DNA of 64,000 nucleotides, taken from assembly GCA_001464865.1 (NCBI GenBank), contig LNEG01000115.1:40351-104350 (forward strand). Direction: 5' to 3'. Each line of letters opens with the position of its first letter. The first letter of the stretch is position 1. Below, one piece after another: positions 1 to 9,053 of this stretch. A program made the translations under genes and the position numbers. This DNA is from Burkholderiales bacterium Ga0074133. GTDB taxonomy: Bacteria; Pseudomonadota; Gammaproteobacteria; Burkholderiales; Burkholderiaceae_C. Under the pieces are notes generated by a model, which saw nothing but the letters and a program-made list of their open reading frames with translations, was not told where the DNA came from and did not search any database.

Positions 1-555
1 TTGCAGGATGGCCCCAGCGCCGATTTGACGGCTGCCCGCGCAGCCTGGCCGGGGTGCCGTGTCGCCATTGCCTACCGGTTTGCCGGCCCGTCGGCGTGCG
101 ACAGTTTCGCATCAACCGGGGCCCTGGTGGTGCGTGAACCGCTGGACGACCCCTCGCTCGGGGCGTGGCTGGCAACACTGGAGGCATCCCGGGCGGACCG
201 CGCAGGCCAGGCTGGTCTGGGCCAAGGGAGCAGCGGCCAGGGCGCTGGTGCGCAGATTGACCCTGCCATGAGCGGGCAGGCCACGGCGAGCCCGCCGCCG
301 CGCCGTTTCGACGATGCCACCCTGACGGAGTTTGCGGGCCTGTCGTCCGATGTGGCATGCGACTGCCCCGGCCACCTGGCCGAGCTGCTGCTGCAACTGG
401 CCAGTTTTGAAACCTACAGTGCCGAGTGCGCCAGTCGCAGTCCTGCCGACGCCGAGCTGCATGCCCAGCTCCACCACACCGCCGGAATGGCACGCGCCAT
501 GTTCGAAACCGCGCTGGAACGCGTGGCGTTGGCAGAAGGCTGGCCCTTGCCCTGA
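1..555 (+). CDS. C-terminal part of a MerR-family-like regulator with B12-binding-like domain (5' end cut by window edge)
   Basis: ORF open from base 1; C-terminus 'CPGHLAELLLQLASFETYSAECASRSPADAELHAQLHHTAGMARAMFETALERVA' resembles the tail of MerR/B12-binding-like regulators as recalled. Confidence 0.5.
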   Translation: MQDGPSADLTAARAAWPGCRVAIAYRFAGPSACDSFASTGALVVREPLDDPSLGAWLATLEASRADRAGQAGLGQGSSGQGAGAQIDPAMSGQATASPPPRRFDDATLTEFAGLSSDVACDCPGHLAELLLQLASFETYSAECASRSPADAELHAQLHHTAGMARAMFETALERVALAEGWPLP

Positions 556-641
556 CCATCGCCCCGCCTACACGCGGCCAACGGCCTGCACGCCGTTGCG
601 TCCCGGCCACCCACGATCCACCACCTTCGAGCTATCGCACC

Positions 642-1034
642 ATGACCCATGCCCTCGCTGTGCTCAGTACCGCCTTGCTTTTCGGCGGCATGGCCCTCTA
701 CTCGTTTGGGTTTGCTGCGTTCCTGTTCAGCGCCCTTCCTGCGGCGCAGGCCGGTGCAGCCCTGCGCCGCGCGTTCCCGTGGTTCTACAGCTTCGTGATC
801 GCGGTGGCGGGGATGGCGGCGTTGTTCTGGTGGCCGCACAACCCGACGATGGCCGCCGTGATGGCAGCCATCAGCGCCACCACCGTCCCGGTGCGCCAGC
901 TGCTGATGCCTGCGATCAACCGGGCGACCGATGCAGGGCAACGCCGGCGTTTTCAGTGGCTCCATGGCCTGTCGGTGCTGGTCACGCTGGGGCACATCGG
1001 CGCCAGCGGCTGGGTGCTGGCATCCCTGGCCTGA
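642..1034 (+). CDS. small integral membrane protein (DUF4149-like)
   Basis: 131 aa, ATG at 642, several hydrophobic segments. Confidence 0.6.
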   Translation: MTHALAVLSTALLFGGMALYSFGFAAFLFSALPAAQAGAALRRAFPWFYSFVIAVAGMAALFWWPHNPTMAAVMAAISATTVPVRQLLMPAINRATDAGQRRRFQWLHGLSVLVTLGHIGASGWVLASLA

Positions 1035-1054
1035 GCCAGGGTTTCGGTGGTGTC

Positions 1055-1291
1055 ATGACGCGACGCAACTCACCCCATCTCATCGAGGACCTGGACGACC
1101 TCAGTCATCTGGATGAGCTGGTGGAGGACAAGCGGCTGGGCCAGCGTTCTGCAGCCAAGAAAAACCGGCGCAACCGCCACTACGAAAAGCAGTTCATCCG
1201 CAACACCATGAGCCATCGCGCCACTCCGATTGCCGAGCCCACAGCAGGCATTACCGACCGCCGCAGCGAACCCACTGCCGCGCATCGCTGA
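1055..1291 (+). CDS. hypothetical small charged protein
   Basis: ATG 1055, 'MTRRNSPHLIEDLDDLSHLDELVEDKRLGQRSAAKKNRRNRHYEKQ', co-directional with upstream gene. Confidence 0.45.
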   Translation: MTRRNSPHLIEDLDDLSHLDELVEDKRLGQRSAAKKNRRNRHYEKQFIRNTMSHRATPIAEPTAGITDRRSEPTAAHR

Positions 1292-1485
1292 CACGCCTGG
1301 CGCCGCCCTGCATGCCTGCAGCGGCGCACTGCCGTTCACCAGAGCGGGCACATGCTGTTGCCAGCAGCACTTGCAGGTCTCTTTCCTCGGTCTGCCGTCC
1401 TGCGGCGCAACCACTGCGTCGCTAAACTGGCCGGGCAACCGGTGTCCGCAAGGCCACCTTCCCACTTTTTGCCTGGAGCCCCCGC

Positions 1486-2388
1486 ATGCCCGATTCAGTG
1501 ACCTACACCCCCCCCGCCATCTGGCAATGGAACAAGGAAAACGGCGGCCAGTTCGCCAGCATCAACCGGCCTGTTGCCGGGGCTACGCACGACAAGGAGC
1601 TGCCCGTAGGGCGCCACCCGCTGCAGCTGTATTCGCTGGGCACGCCCAACGGCGTGAAGGTGACCGTGATGCTGGAAGAGCTGCTGGCGCTGGGCCACAC
1701 CGGGGCGGAGTACGACGCGTGGCTGATCCGGATCAACGAGGGTGAGCAGTTTGGCAGCGGGTTCGTGTCTGTGAACCCCAATTCCAAGATCCCCGCGCTG
1801 CTGGACCGCACCGACCCGGCCAATCCGGTGCGGGTGTTCGAGTCCGGTGCCATCCTGATGTACTTGGCCGAGAAGTTCGGTAGCGCCTTTTTGCCCACCG
1901 GCGGCGCGGCGCGGGCCGAGTGCCTGTCGTGGCTGTTCTGGCAGATGGGCAGTGCGCCGTTTGTAGGGGGCGGGTTTGGGCATTTTTATGCCTACGCGCC
2001 GGTCAAGATCGAGTACGCGATTGACCGCTATGCCATGGAGGCCAAGCGCCAGCTGGATGTGCTGAACCAGCGCCTTGCCGTGACCGAGTACGTGGCGGGC
2101 GATGCGTACACGGTGGCCGACATCGCCATCTGGCCCTGGTACGGCCTGTTGGTGAAGGGGCAGGCGTACAACGCGGGCGAGTTCTTGCAGGTGCATGAAT
2201 ACACGCATGTGGTGCGCTGGGCCGAGCAGGTGGCCAGGCGCCCGGCGGTGCAGCGTGGGCGCAAGGTGAACCGTGTTCAGGGCGACCTGGCCAGCCAGTT
2301 GCGCGAGCGGCATGAGGCCAGCGACTTTGACACCAAGACGCAGGACAAGATCGAGGCGGCTGCGGCAGCTTCTTCACCCGCACGCTGA
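1486..2388 (+). CDS. yghU: glutathione S-transferase family / glutathione-dependent disulfide-bond oxidoreductase, YghU-type
   Basis: 'PVGRHPLQLYSLGTPNGVKVTVMLEELLALG...NPNSKIPALLD' typical of YghU. Confidence 0.9.
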   Translation: MPDSVTYTPPAIWQWNKENGGQFASINRPVAGATHDKELPVGRHPLQLYSLGTPNGVKVTVMLEELLALGHTGAEYDAWLIRINEGEQFGSGFVSVNPNSKIPALLDRTDPANPVRVFESGAILMYLAEKFGSAFLPTGGAARAECLSWLFWQMGSAPFVGGGFGHFYAYAPVKIEYAIDRYAMEAKRQLDVLNQRLAVTEYVAGDAYTVADIAIWPWYGLLVKGQAYNAGEFLQVHEYTHVVRWAEQVARRPAVQRGRKVNRVQGDLASQLRERHEASDFDTKTQDKIEAAAAASSPAR

Positions 2389-2409
2389 GTGTTGTTGCAA
2401 GGCCCCGCC

Positions 2410-3045
2410 ATGATCACTTTGTACGACTGCGCCACCGCGCCCAGCCCGCGCCGCGCGCGCATCCTGCTGGCTGAAAAGGGCATTGCCCACCACACCGTGC
2501 AGGTGGATCTGCGCAGTGGTGAACAGCTGGGCGATGCCTACCGGCAGATCAACCCGCAGTGCACGGTGCCCGCACTGCGCGCGCAGGACGATGGTGCGCT
2601 GATGACCGACAACGCCGCCATCACTGCCTACGTGGAGGCGCGCTGGCCGCAGCCGCCGCTGCTGGGCGAGACACCTGCCGAAAAGGCCGAGATCGCCAGC
2701 TGGAACTGGCGCATGGAGTTCGAGGGGCTGCAGGCCATTGCCGAGGCGCTGCGCAACAGCGCGCCCGCCATGGCCAACCGGGCGCTGCCGGGCGCGGTGG
2801 ACTACCCGCAGATCCCGGCCCTGGCCGAGCGTGGGCTGGTGCGCGTGGGGCAGTTCTTTCAGCTGCTCAACGAGCGCCTGGCGGACCGCGACTTCATTGC
2901 TGCCAACCGGTTCAGCGTAGCCGACATCACGGCGGTGGTGGCGGTGGACTTTGCCCGCGTGGTCAAGCACAAGCCGGGCGAGCAGCACCCGCACCTGCTG
3001 CGCTGGCGCGCGGCGATGGCACAGCGGCCGTCGATGGCGTTGTAG
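2410..3045 (+). CDS. glutathione S-transferase family protein
   Basis: 'MITLYDCATAPSPRRARILLAEKGIAHHTVQVDL...INPQCTVPAL' GST N-domain. Confidence 0.85.
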   Translation: MITLYDCATAPSPRRARILLAEKGIAHHTVQVDLRSGEQLGDAYRQINPQCTVPALRAQDDGALMTDNAAITAYVEARWPQPPLLGETPAEKAEIASWNWRMEFEGLQAIAEALRNSAPAMANRALPGAVDYPQIPALAERGLVRVGQFFQLLNERLADRDFIAANRFSVADITAVVAVDFARVVKHKPGEQHPHLLRWRAAMAQRPSMAL

Positions 3046-3075
3046 CGTTGAGGGTGCAGACTGACGGCTGATGGA

Positions 3076-3142
3076 TTGCTATTAAAATAATAGCTATCAG
3101 GCATTATTTCACCTGGGCTTGCAGCCTGTTTTTCTCGAAATC
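3076..3142 (+). repeat. AT-rich palindromic repeat, copy A
   Basis: 'TTGCTATTAAAATAATAGCTAT...CACCTGGGCTTGCAGCC' aligns by eye with copies B-G. Confidence 0.7.
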
Positions 3143-3305
3143 GTGCATTTCGGGGCAGTTTGGGCTGCCTGCCGTGTTCCAGCGGCCCGGTGCACTGCTG
3201 TGCGCGTCAAAGACTTGTCCGGCCTGAGCCTGCGCAGGGCCGACACGGCCCGGCGATGCAATGGGCAGATTCAGCAATTGCGCCGTCGGCCCATTCCTTG
3301 CATCT

Positions 3306-3579
3306 TTAGAACCTGTTCAATGTCTTTTTGGGGATCGCATTGGAGTGCAATCGGGAGGAGTGGATGCTTCGGATGCGCTGCATGGGCTCGTGCCCATGCA
3401 AGCAGCCGGGGCGTTCAATCACCCGATTTCACTCCAACCCTTCGGGCAAGTGCCTTGTCGGGCGGTCTGCGGCGTTGCGGCGCTTGCCAATAGCCGAGCT
3501 ATTGGCCGCGCGCCGCGCCTAGCATCCCATCCCGGCAAGGCACTTGAGCGACCCAAAAAAGACATTGAACAGGTTCTTA
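3306..3579. mobile_element. MITE-like non-autonomous element with terminal inverted repeats and TTA flanks
   Basis: AGAACCTGTTCAATGTCTTTTT (from 3308) is inverted at the right end (AAAAAGACATTGAACAGGTTCT); TTA at 3306-3308 and 3577-3579; nested internal inverted repeats. Confidence 0.75.
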
Positions 3580-3583
3580 GCCC

Positions 3584-4510
3584 ATGCGTCTTCGCCACAT
3601 AGAAGTTTTCAACGCCGTCATGCTTACCGGCAGCGTGAGCGCGGCGGCCCGCCTCATCAACGTCACGCAGCCAGCGGTCAGCCGCATCCTGGCGCATGCC
3701 GAGCTGCAGCTGGGGTTCCCGCTGTTCCATCGGCTCAAAGGCAAGCTGGTGCCCACCACCGAGGCGCAAACCCTGTACCCGCACATCGAGCGCCTGTTCA
3801 CCCAGCTTGACGATGTGCAGCGCCTGGCCAAAAGCCTCAAGGGCGACCAGCGCGAGGGCGAGCTGCACATCCTGAGCGTGCTGGCACTCAGCTACGAGGT
3901 ACTGCCGCGTGCGCTGCGGTTTTTCCGCCAGAAGCATCCCGATGTGAAGATCACCATCGACGCACTGCATTCGCCGCAGATCGTGTCGGCCCTGGTGCTG
4001 CAGGAGGCCGACGTAGGCTTTGTGTTCAGCGCCATCGCGCACCCCGCGCTCACGCAGGAGCACCTGGCCGATGGCCGCATGGTGTGCGTGGCGCCCAAGG
4101 GCATGCTGGCTGCGGCGCTGGTGGATGCGGGCGTGCTGCACCTGGCGGACCTGGGCGACACGCCGGTGGTGCATCTGGATGTACGCGACCCCATCGGCAC
4201 GGTGGTCAGCCACGCCTGCCGCGAGGCCGGGGTGGGCCTGCAGACCGCCATCACCGTGCAGACCTACCACGCCGCGCTGGCGCTGGCGCACCACGGCCAT
4301 GCGGTGGCCGTGATCGATACCTGCACCGCGGCGTCTGCCGATCGCAGCAAGGTCGATGTGCTGGCGCTCGCGCCGCACATTGCGGTGCCCATCAAGTCCT
4401 TGCGCACCGTCAACCGCCCCAGCTCGCTGCTGGCCAGCGCCATGACGCAGTGCATGCGCCGCGCAGTGGTGGAGACGATGGAATCGGTAGGCCTGCGCGA
4501 CGCCGAGTAG
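3584..4510 (+). CDS. LysR-family transcriptional regulator
   Basis: 'MRLRHIEVFNAVMLTGSVSAAARLINVTQPAVSRILAHAELQLGFPLFHR' HTH. Confidence 0.92.
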   Translation: MRLRHIEVFNAVMLTGSVSAAARLINVTQPAVSRILAHAELQLGFPLFHRLKGKLVPTTEAQTLYPHIERLFTQLDDVQRLAKSLKGDQREGELHILSVLALSYEVLPRALRFFRQKHPDVKITIDALHSPQIVSALVLQEADVGFVFSAIAHPALTQEHLADGRMVCVAPKGMLAAALVDAGVLHLADLGDTPVVHLDVRDPIGTVVSHACREAGVGLQTAITVQTYHAALALAHHGHAVAVIDTCTAASADRSKVDVLALAPHIAVPIKSLRTVNRPSSLLASAMTQCMRRAVVETMESVGLRDAE

Positions 4511-4544
4511 GGCTTTGTTCGGGCGGGTTCAACAGGCCTTCAAC

Positions 4545-4610
4545 CGTTCACGCGGAGCTTGTCGAAGCGCCGCGCGAGGCTTCGACCTTTCGACAAGTCC
4601 AGTACGGGCG
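4545..4610. repeat. palindromic intergenic repeat between convergent genes (possible bidirectional terminator)
   Basis: CTTGTCGAA (4558) / TTCGACAAG (4589) and alternative GTCGAAGC (4561) / GCTTCGAC (4579). Confidence 0.55.
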
Positions 4611-4686
4611 AGCGCATCCCAAAGGGGGCGTCAAGCATCAAGGATGCCGGGTCAGCATCGCAGGCTGTCGCCCGCCTGCACCAGCG

Positions 4687-5916
4687 TCAAGCTGCGGTGG
4701 CCAGCAGCTCCACCACCTGCGCGGCCGTGCCGAAGGCCAGCGTAAATCCCAGCGCGCCGTGGCCGGTGTTGAGCAGCAGGTTGGCCGGTGCCCCGGGGTG
4801 CCGCCCCACCAGCGGCACGCCCGTGGGTGTGGCGGGGCGCATGCCCGTCCAGGGGTGCATCTCGGTGAACGTGCTGCAGCCCGGAAACAGCGCCTGGGTG
4901 GCCTCGCGCAGGCTGTGGATGCGTGCGGGCGGAATGCGGTCGTCGTGCCCCACCAGCTCGGCCATGCCCGCCACGCGCAGCCGCTGGCCGATGCGTGCAA
5001 ACACCACCTTGCGCGCGGCGTCGGTCACGTTGACGCGCGGCGCTGCGCCGGGTGCGCCGGTGGTGTCCAGCGTGATGCTGTAGCCCTTGAGCGGATAAAT
5101 CGGCAGCCGGAAACCCAGGGTCTGCGCCACCGCGTGGCTGGCGCTGCCCAGGGCCAGCACAAACTGCTGCGCCTCGATGTCGCCCACGCTGGTCCTGACG
5201 GCGGTGATGCGCTGCGCTGTGCCCACCAAGCCGTGTGCAAAGCCCAGCACGCGCGCCCCCAGCACAAAGCGCACGCCACGCGCCGCCAGCAGCTTTTGCA
5301 GGCCCTGGCATACCGCCAGGCAGTCGGCTGCGCATTCGCTGGGCGTGTAGATAGCGCCTGCAATGTGGGGCTGGTAGTGGGCCAACGCTGGTTCGATGTC
5401 TGCGCACTGCTGGGCCGATACGGCCTCTTGTGTGCTGCCCCAGGGGCGCTGCAGCTCCATCTGCCGGCGGGCGGCATCCAGGCCCGCGGCCGTGTCGTAC
5501 AGCACCAGCTTGCCGGTGCGCGAGAAGTCGCAGTCGATCTGCTCGGCCTGCAGCATGGCCTCAAAGCCGTGGCGGCTGAGCGCTGCCAGCGCCAGCAGGC
5601 GCTGTGTGCTGTGCTCCGACGTGCTCTGGTTGCAGGCCTGCAGAAACTCGATGCCCCAGCGCCACTGGTGGGTGTCCCACTGCGGGCGCAGCTTGAGGGG
5701 CGAGCGGGGCGACAGCAGCAGCTTGGGCAGCTGGCGCCAGATGCTGGCATCTGCCAGGGGCTGCACGTAGCTGTAGCTCAGCTGTGCGCCGTTGCCGCCG
5801 CTGGCGCCAGCGCCGGGCTGGGCCTGGTCGATCACGGTGACCTGCATGCCGCGCTGCGCAAGTGCGTACGCGGTGGCCAGGCCCACGATGCCTGCGCCGA
5901 GGACACATACCTGCAT
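4687..5916 (-). CDS. FAD-dependent D-amino acid dehydrogenase small subunit (DadA-like)
   Basis: 'MQVCVLGAGIVGLATAYALAQRGMQVTVIDQ' Rossmann; 'HPWTGMRPATPTGVPLVG...NTGHGALGFTLAFGTA' DadA-type C-term. Confidence 0.88.
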   Translation of the reverse strand: MQVCVLGAGIVGLATAYALAQRGMQVTVIDQAQPGAGASGGNGAQLSYSYVQPLADASIWRQLPKLLLSPRSPLKLRPQWDTHQWRWGIEFLQACNQSTSEHSTQRLLALAALSRHGFEAMLQAEQIDCDFSRTGKLVLYDTAAGLDAARRQMELQRPWGSTQEAVSAQQCADIEPALAHYQPHIAGAIYTPSECAADCLAVCQGLQKLLAARGVRFVLGARVLGFAHGLVGTAQRITAVRTSVGDIEAQQFVLALGSASHAVAQTLGFRLPIYPLKGYSITLDTTGAPGAAPRVNVTDAARKVVFARIGQRLRVAGMAELVGHDDRIPPARIHSLREATQALFPGCSTFTEMHPWTGMRPATPTGVPLVGRHPGAPANLLLNTGHGALGFTLAFGTAAQVVELLATAA

Positions 5917-6256
5917 GTTGTGATGGTGTGTTGTGGTTGGGGTGACACCCAATGTAGGGTGTGGGCAAGGCCTTGAACAATGCCAATGCAGTGCGTACCC
6001 ATGCCGCCAGGTTATGCCCGTGCACCGATGCATGGTGATGCATGGCCACGTGCCCAATGCGGCTGAAGGGAGTGCAGACCGCGATGGAGAAGGGCACCCT
6101 GCTGGTGCGACGGTGTGCACCAGATTGGCGGCATAACTTTTCGTCATGGATACCCCGTGCAAATGAATTGTTCAAGTGCGGCGCGAATTCCTACAGTGCC
6201 CCTGCGTTCCGGTTTTTCAGATCATCCACCTGCATTTTTTCCGCAAAGGGATTCGC

Positions 6257-7147
6257 ATGAAGCTCTCCGCCATCACCTCCGCCGCCATCGTTGCCACCGG
6301 CTTGCTGGCCAGCACCCTGGCCAGTGCCGACACCCTCAAGAAGATTGCCGAGTCCGGCAAGATCACGCTGGCCTACCGCGAGTCTTCGGTGCCGTTCAGC
6401 TACCTGTCGGGCCCCGGCGCGCCGGTGGGCTTTTCAGTCGATATCTCCAACGCGGTGGTGGATGCCGTGAAGAAGCGCCTCAACAATCCGGCCCTCAAGG
6501 TCGAGCTGCAGGCCGTCACGTCGGCAAACCGCATTCCGCTGCTGACCAACGGCACGATTGATCTGGAGTGCGGCTCCACCACCAACAACAGCGTGCGTGG
6601 CAAAGACGTGCAGTTCGCCATCAACCATTTCTACACCGGCACGCGTTTGCTCACCAAAAAGTCGTCGGGCGTGAAGAACTATGCCGACCTGGCCAAGAAG
6701 AAGGTGGCCAGCACCACGGGTACCACCAACGCGCAGGTGATCCGCAAGTACAACCGCGACAACAACCTGGACATGGACATCATCCTGGGCAAGGACCACG
6801 ACGACTCCCTGCTGCTGGTGGACAGTGGCCGTGCCGAGGCGTTCGCGATGGACGACATCCTGCTGTTTGGCCTGATGGGCAACGCCCGCAACCCGGCCGA
6901 CTGGGTGGTGGTGGGCGATTCCCTGCAGGTCGAGCCCTACGCCTGCATGATGCGCAAGGACGACCCGCAGTTCCAGGCGCTGGTCAATGGCGTGATCGGC
7001 GGGATGATGAAGTCGGGCGACTTCGAGAAGCTCTACAACAAGTGGTTCATGTCGCCCATTGCACCGCGCGGCCAGAACCTGAACCTGGCCATGAGCAAGG
7101 AGCTGCGCGAGAACCTGGCGGCGCAGAGCGACAAGCCTGCGCAGTAG
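6257..7147 (+). CDS. amino-acid (glutamate/aspartate-type) ABC transporter periplasmic binding protein
   Basis: signal peptide; 'GKITLAYRESSVPFSYL...LECGSTTNNSVRGKDVQFA...EAFAMDDILL' GltI-like. Confidence 0.9.
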   Translation: MKLSAITSAAIVATGLLASTLASADTLKKIAESGKITLAYRESSVPFSYLSGPGAPVGFSVDISNAVVDAVKKRLNNPALKVELQAVTSANRIPLLTNGTIDLECGSTTNNSVRGKDVQFAINHFYTGTRLLTKKSSGVKNYADLAKKKVASTTGTTNAQVIRKYNRDNNLDMDIILGKDHDDSLLLVDSGRAEAFAMDDILLFGLMGNARNPADWVVVGDSLQVEPYACMMRKDDPQFQALVNGVIGGMMKSGDFEKLYNKWFMSPIAPRGQNLNLAMSKELRENLAAQSDKPAQ

Positions 7148-7159
7148 GCTGGGCGACAC

Positions 7160-7936
7160 ATGTCTGTTGCGACCGCAAGCCACCTGCCCACCCCGCAGGT
7201 GGTGGGAATCCTGGGCGGCATGGGCCCGGCAGCCGGGGCTGATTTTGTGCGCCTGTTCGTGCAGGCCTGCACGGCGCGCATGGAGGCGCTGGGCATTCCG
7301 GTGCACGACCAGGCCTACCCCGAGCACTGGCTGGCCCAGGTGCCCATCCCTGACCGCACCGCCGCGCTGCACGACACGCGTCCGGGTGCGCACCAGCCTG
7401 CAGACCCGATGCTGCAGGCCACCGGGCGGCTCGCAGCGCTGGGCGCACGCGTGGTGGCGATTGCCTGCAACACCGCGCACGCCTGGCACGGCATCCTGCA
7501 GCAGCGGTTTCCGCAGATGCTGGTGTTGCATGGCGTGCAGGAGGTGGTGGCGGATCTCGCAGCCCGCCAGGTGCGCGGGGTGGGCCTGCTGGCCACGCGT
7601 GGCGCGTACGACGCAGGCCTGTACCAGCGCGAGCTGGAGCACGCGCGCATCGACTGCTTTGTTCCGCAGGACCACGAGCAGGAGCAGCTGATGCAGGGCA
7701 TCTACGACGGCGTGAAGGCGGGTAACTACCCGCTGGCACGGGAGCGCTTCGAGGCGGTGTCCATTGCGCTGCGGGAGCGCTATGGCGTGACCACGCTGAT
7801 CATGGGGTGCACCGAGATCCCGCTGGCCCTGTCAGAGCAGCCACGGCTGCAGGGCCTGGCGCTGGTGAACCCGTCGGTGGTGCTGGCATCGGCCTTGGCA
7901 CGCCACGCTTACCGCAGCACGGTGCCATCGGCCTGA
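7160..7936 (+). CDS. aspartate/glutamate racemase family protein
   Basis: 'VVGILGGMGPAAGADFVRLFV', 'IACNTAHAW', 'IMGCTEIPL' racemase motifs. Confidence 0.9.
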   Translation: MSVATASHLPTPQVVGILGGMGPAAGADFVRLFVQACTARMEALGIPVHDQAYPEHWLAQVPIPDRTAALHDTRPGAHQPADPMLQATGRLAALGARVVAIACNTAHAWHGILQQRFPQMLVLHGVQEVVADLAARQVRGVGLLATRGAYDAGLYQRELEHARIDCFVPQDHEQEQLMQGIYDGVKAGNYPLARERFEAVSIALRERYGVTTLIMGCTEIPLALSEQPRLQGLALVNPSVVLASALARHAYRSTVPSA

Positions 7937-8063
7937 TGAGGCCTGCAGTGCGGCGTGCGCCCTGAGCCCTGAGCCAGGGTTGGGCAGCACCCGATCAGCT
8001 TGTTCAGCGTTGCCCCAGGCCCTCGAGATTCGGGCTGGCAACACATCCACAAAGGTGAGAGTC

Positions 8064-9017
8064 ATGACATTCGCAGTGAACCGGATGGAGCTGCGCGCGG
8101 GCGCTTGGGCGGTGGGGTTGTGGTGCGCTCTGGGTGGCGGACTGGTCTCTGCCTGGGGCCAGAGCGCGCCGCCTGTGCCGCCATCGTCTTCAGGCGGGGG
8201 CACCACGCTGCAGCGCATTCAGGCCAGCGGCGTGGTGGTCATTGGCCATCGCGAGTCGTCGCTGCCCATGTCCTATGTGGCCGATGGCGTGCCGATGGGC
8301 TACAGCGTGGATGTGTGCCAGGACATCGCCCAGGCGCTGGGCCGGCACCTCAAGCTGCGCGACGTGCGCACCACCTACCGCATGGTCACGTCCAGCACCC
8401 GCTTCGACGCCATTGAAAAGGGCGAGGTGGACCTGGAGTGTGGCTCCACCACCAACACCGCGGCGCGCCGCCAGCGCGTGGCGTTCACCATCCCGCACTT
8501 CATTGCGTCATCACGCATCGTGGTGCTCAGCGCCAAGCCGTACGAGCGCATCGAAGACCTCGAGGGCAAGGTGCTGGCATCTACCACCGGCACCACCAAC
8601 ATCGACTCGCTGGCGCGCGAGGCCGCCAACAAGTCGGTGCGCGTGCGCATCGAACCCGCCAAGGACCATGCCGAAGGCTTTGGCTGGGTGGTGAGCGGCA
8701 AGGCCGATGGTTTTGCGATGGACGATGTGCTGCTGTTCGGCCTGCGCGCCAGCCATTCGCGGCCCGAGGACCTGAAGGTCATCGGCAAACCCATGACGAT
8801 CGAGCCCTATGCAGTGGCGTTCGAGCGCAACAATGCGGAGCTGAAGGCGGTGGTGGATGCCGAGCTGCGCCGCCTGATCCAGACGCGCGAGTTGCACCGC
8901 CTGTATGACAAGTGGTTCACGCAGCCGATCCCGCCGCGGGGCATCAACCTGAGCATGCGCATGCCGCACCTGCTGGTGGATTCGCTCAAGTACCCGTCGG
9001 ACTACGTGCCGCAATAG
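8064..9017 (+). CDS. amino-acid ABC transporter periplasmic binding protein (paralogue of 6257-7147)
   Basis: 'GVVVIGHRESSLPMSYVADGVPMGYSVDVCQDIA...LECGSTTNTAARRQRVAFTIPHF'. Confidence 0.88.
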   Translation: MTFAVNRMELRAGAWAVGLWCALGGGLVSAWGQSAPPVPPSSSGGGTTLQRIQASGVVVIGHRESSLPMSYVADGVPMGYSVDVCQDIAQALGRHLKLRDVRTTYRMVTSSTRFDAIEKGEVDLECGSTTNTAARRQRVAFTIPHFIASSRIVVLSAKPYERIEDLEGKVLASTTGTTNIDSLAREAANKSVRVRIEPAKDHAEGFGWVVSGKADGFAMDDVLLFGLRASHSRPEDLKVIGKPMTIEPYAVAFERNNAELKAVVDAELRRLIQTRELHRLYDKWFTQPIPPRGINLSMRMPHLLVDSLKYPSDYVPQ

Positions 9018-9053
9018 GGGCGGCAGCCGCAGGCCCGGTGCGCGGGCTGGCGC

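Noticed and set aside
3119-3602. Small plus-strand ORFs (124, 113, 64 aa) in the 3.1-3.6 kb intergenic region
   Set aside because: They run through the MITE-like element's inverted repeats; composition explained by hairpins, no protein signature.
4084-5976. 630 aa plus-strand ORF across lysR 3' end and dadA
   Set aside because: Out-of-frame with lysR and antisense to dadA; repetitive low-complexity composition typical of GC-driven spurious ORFs.
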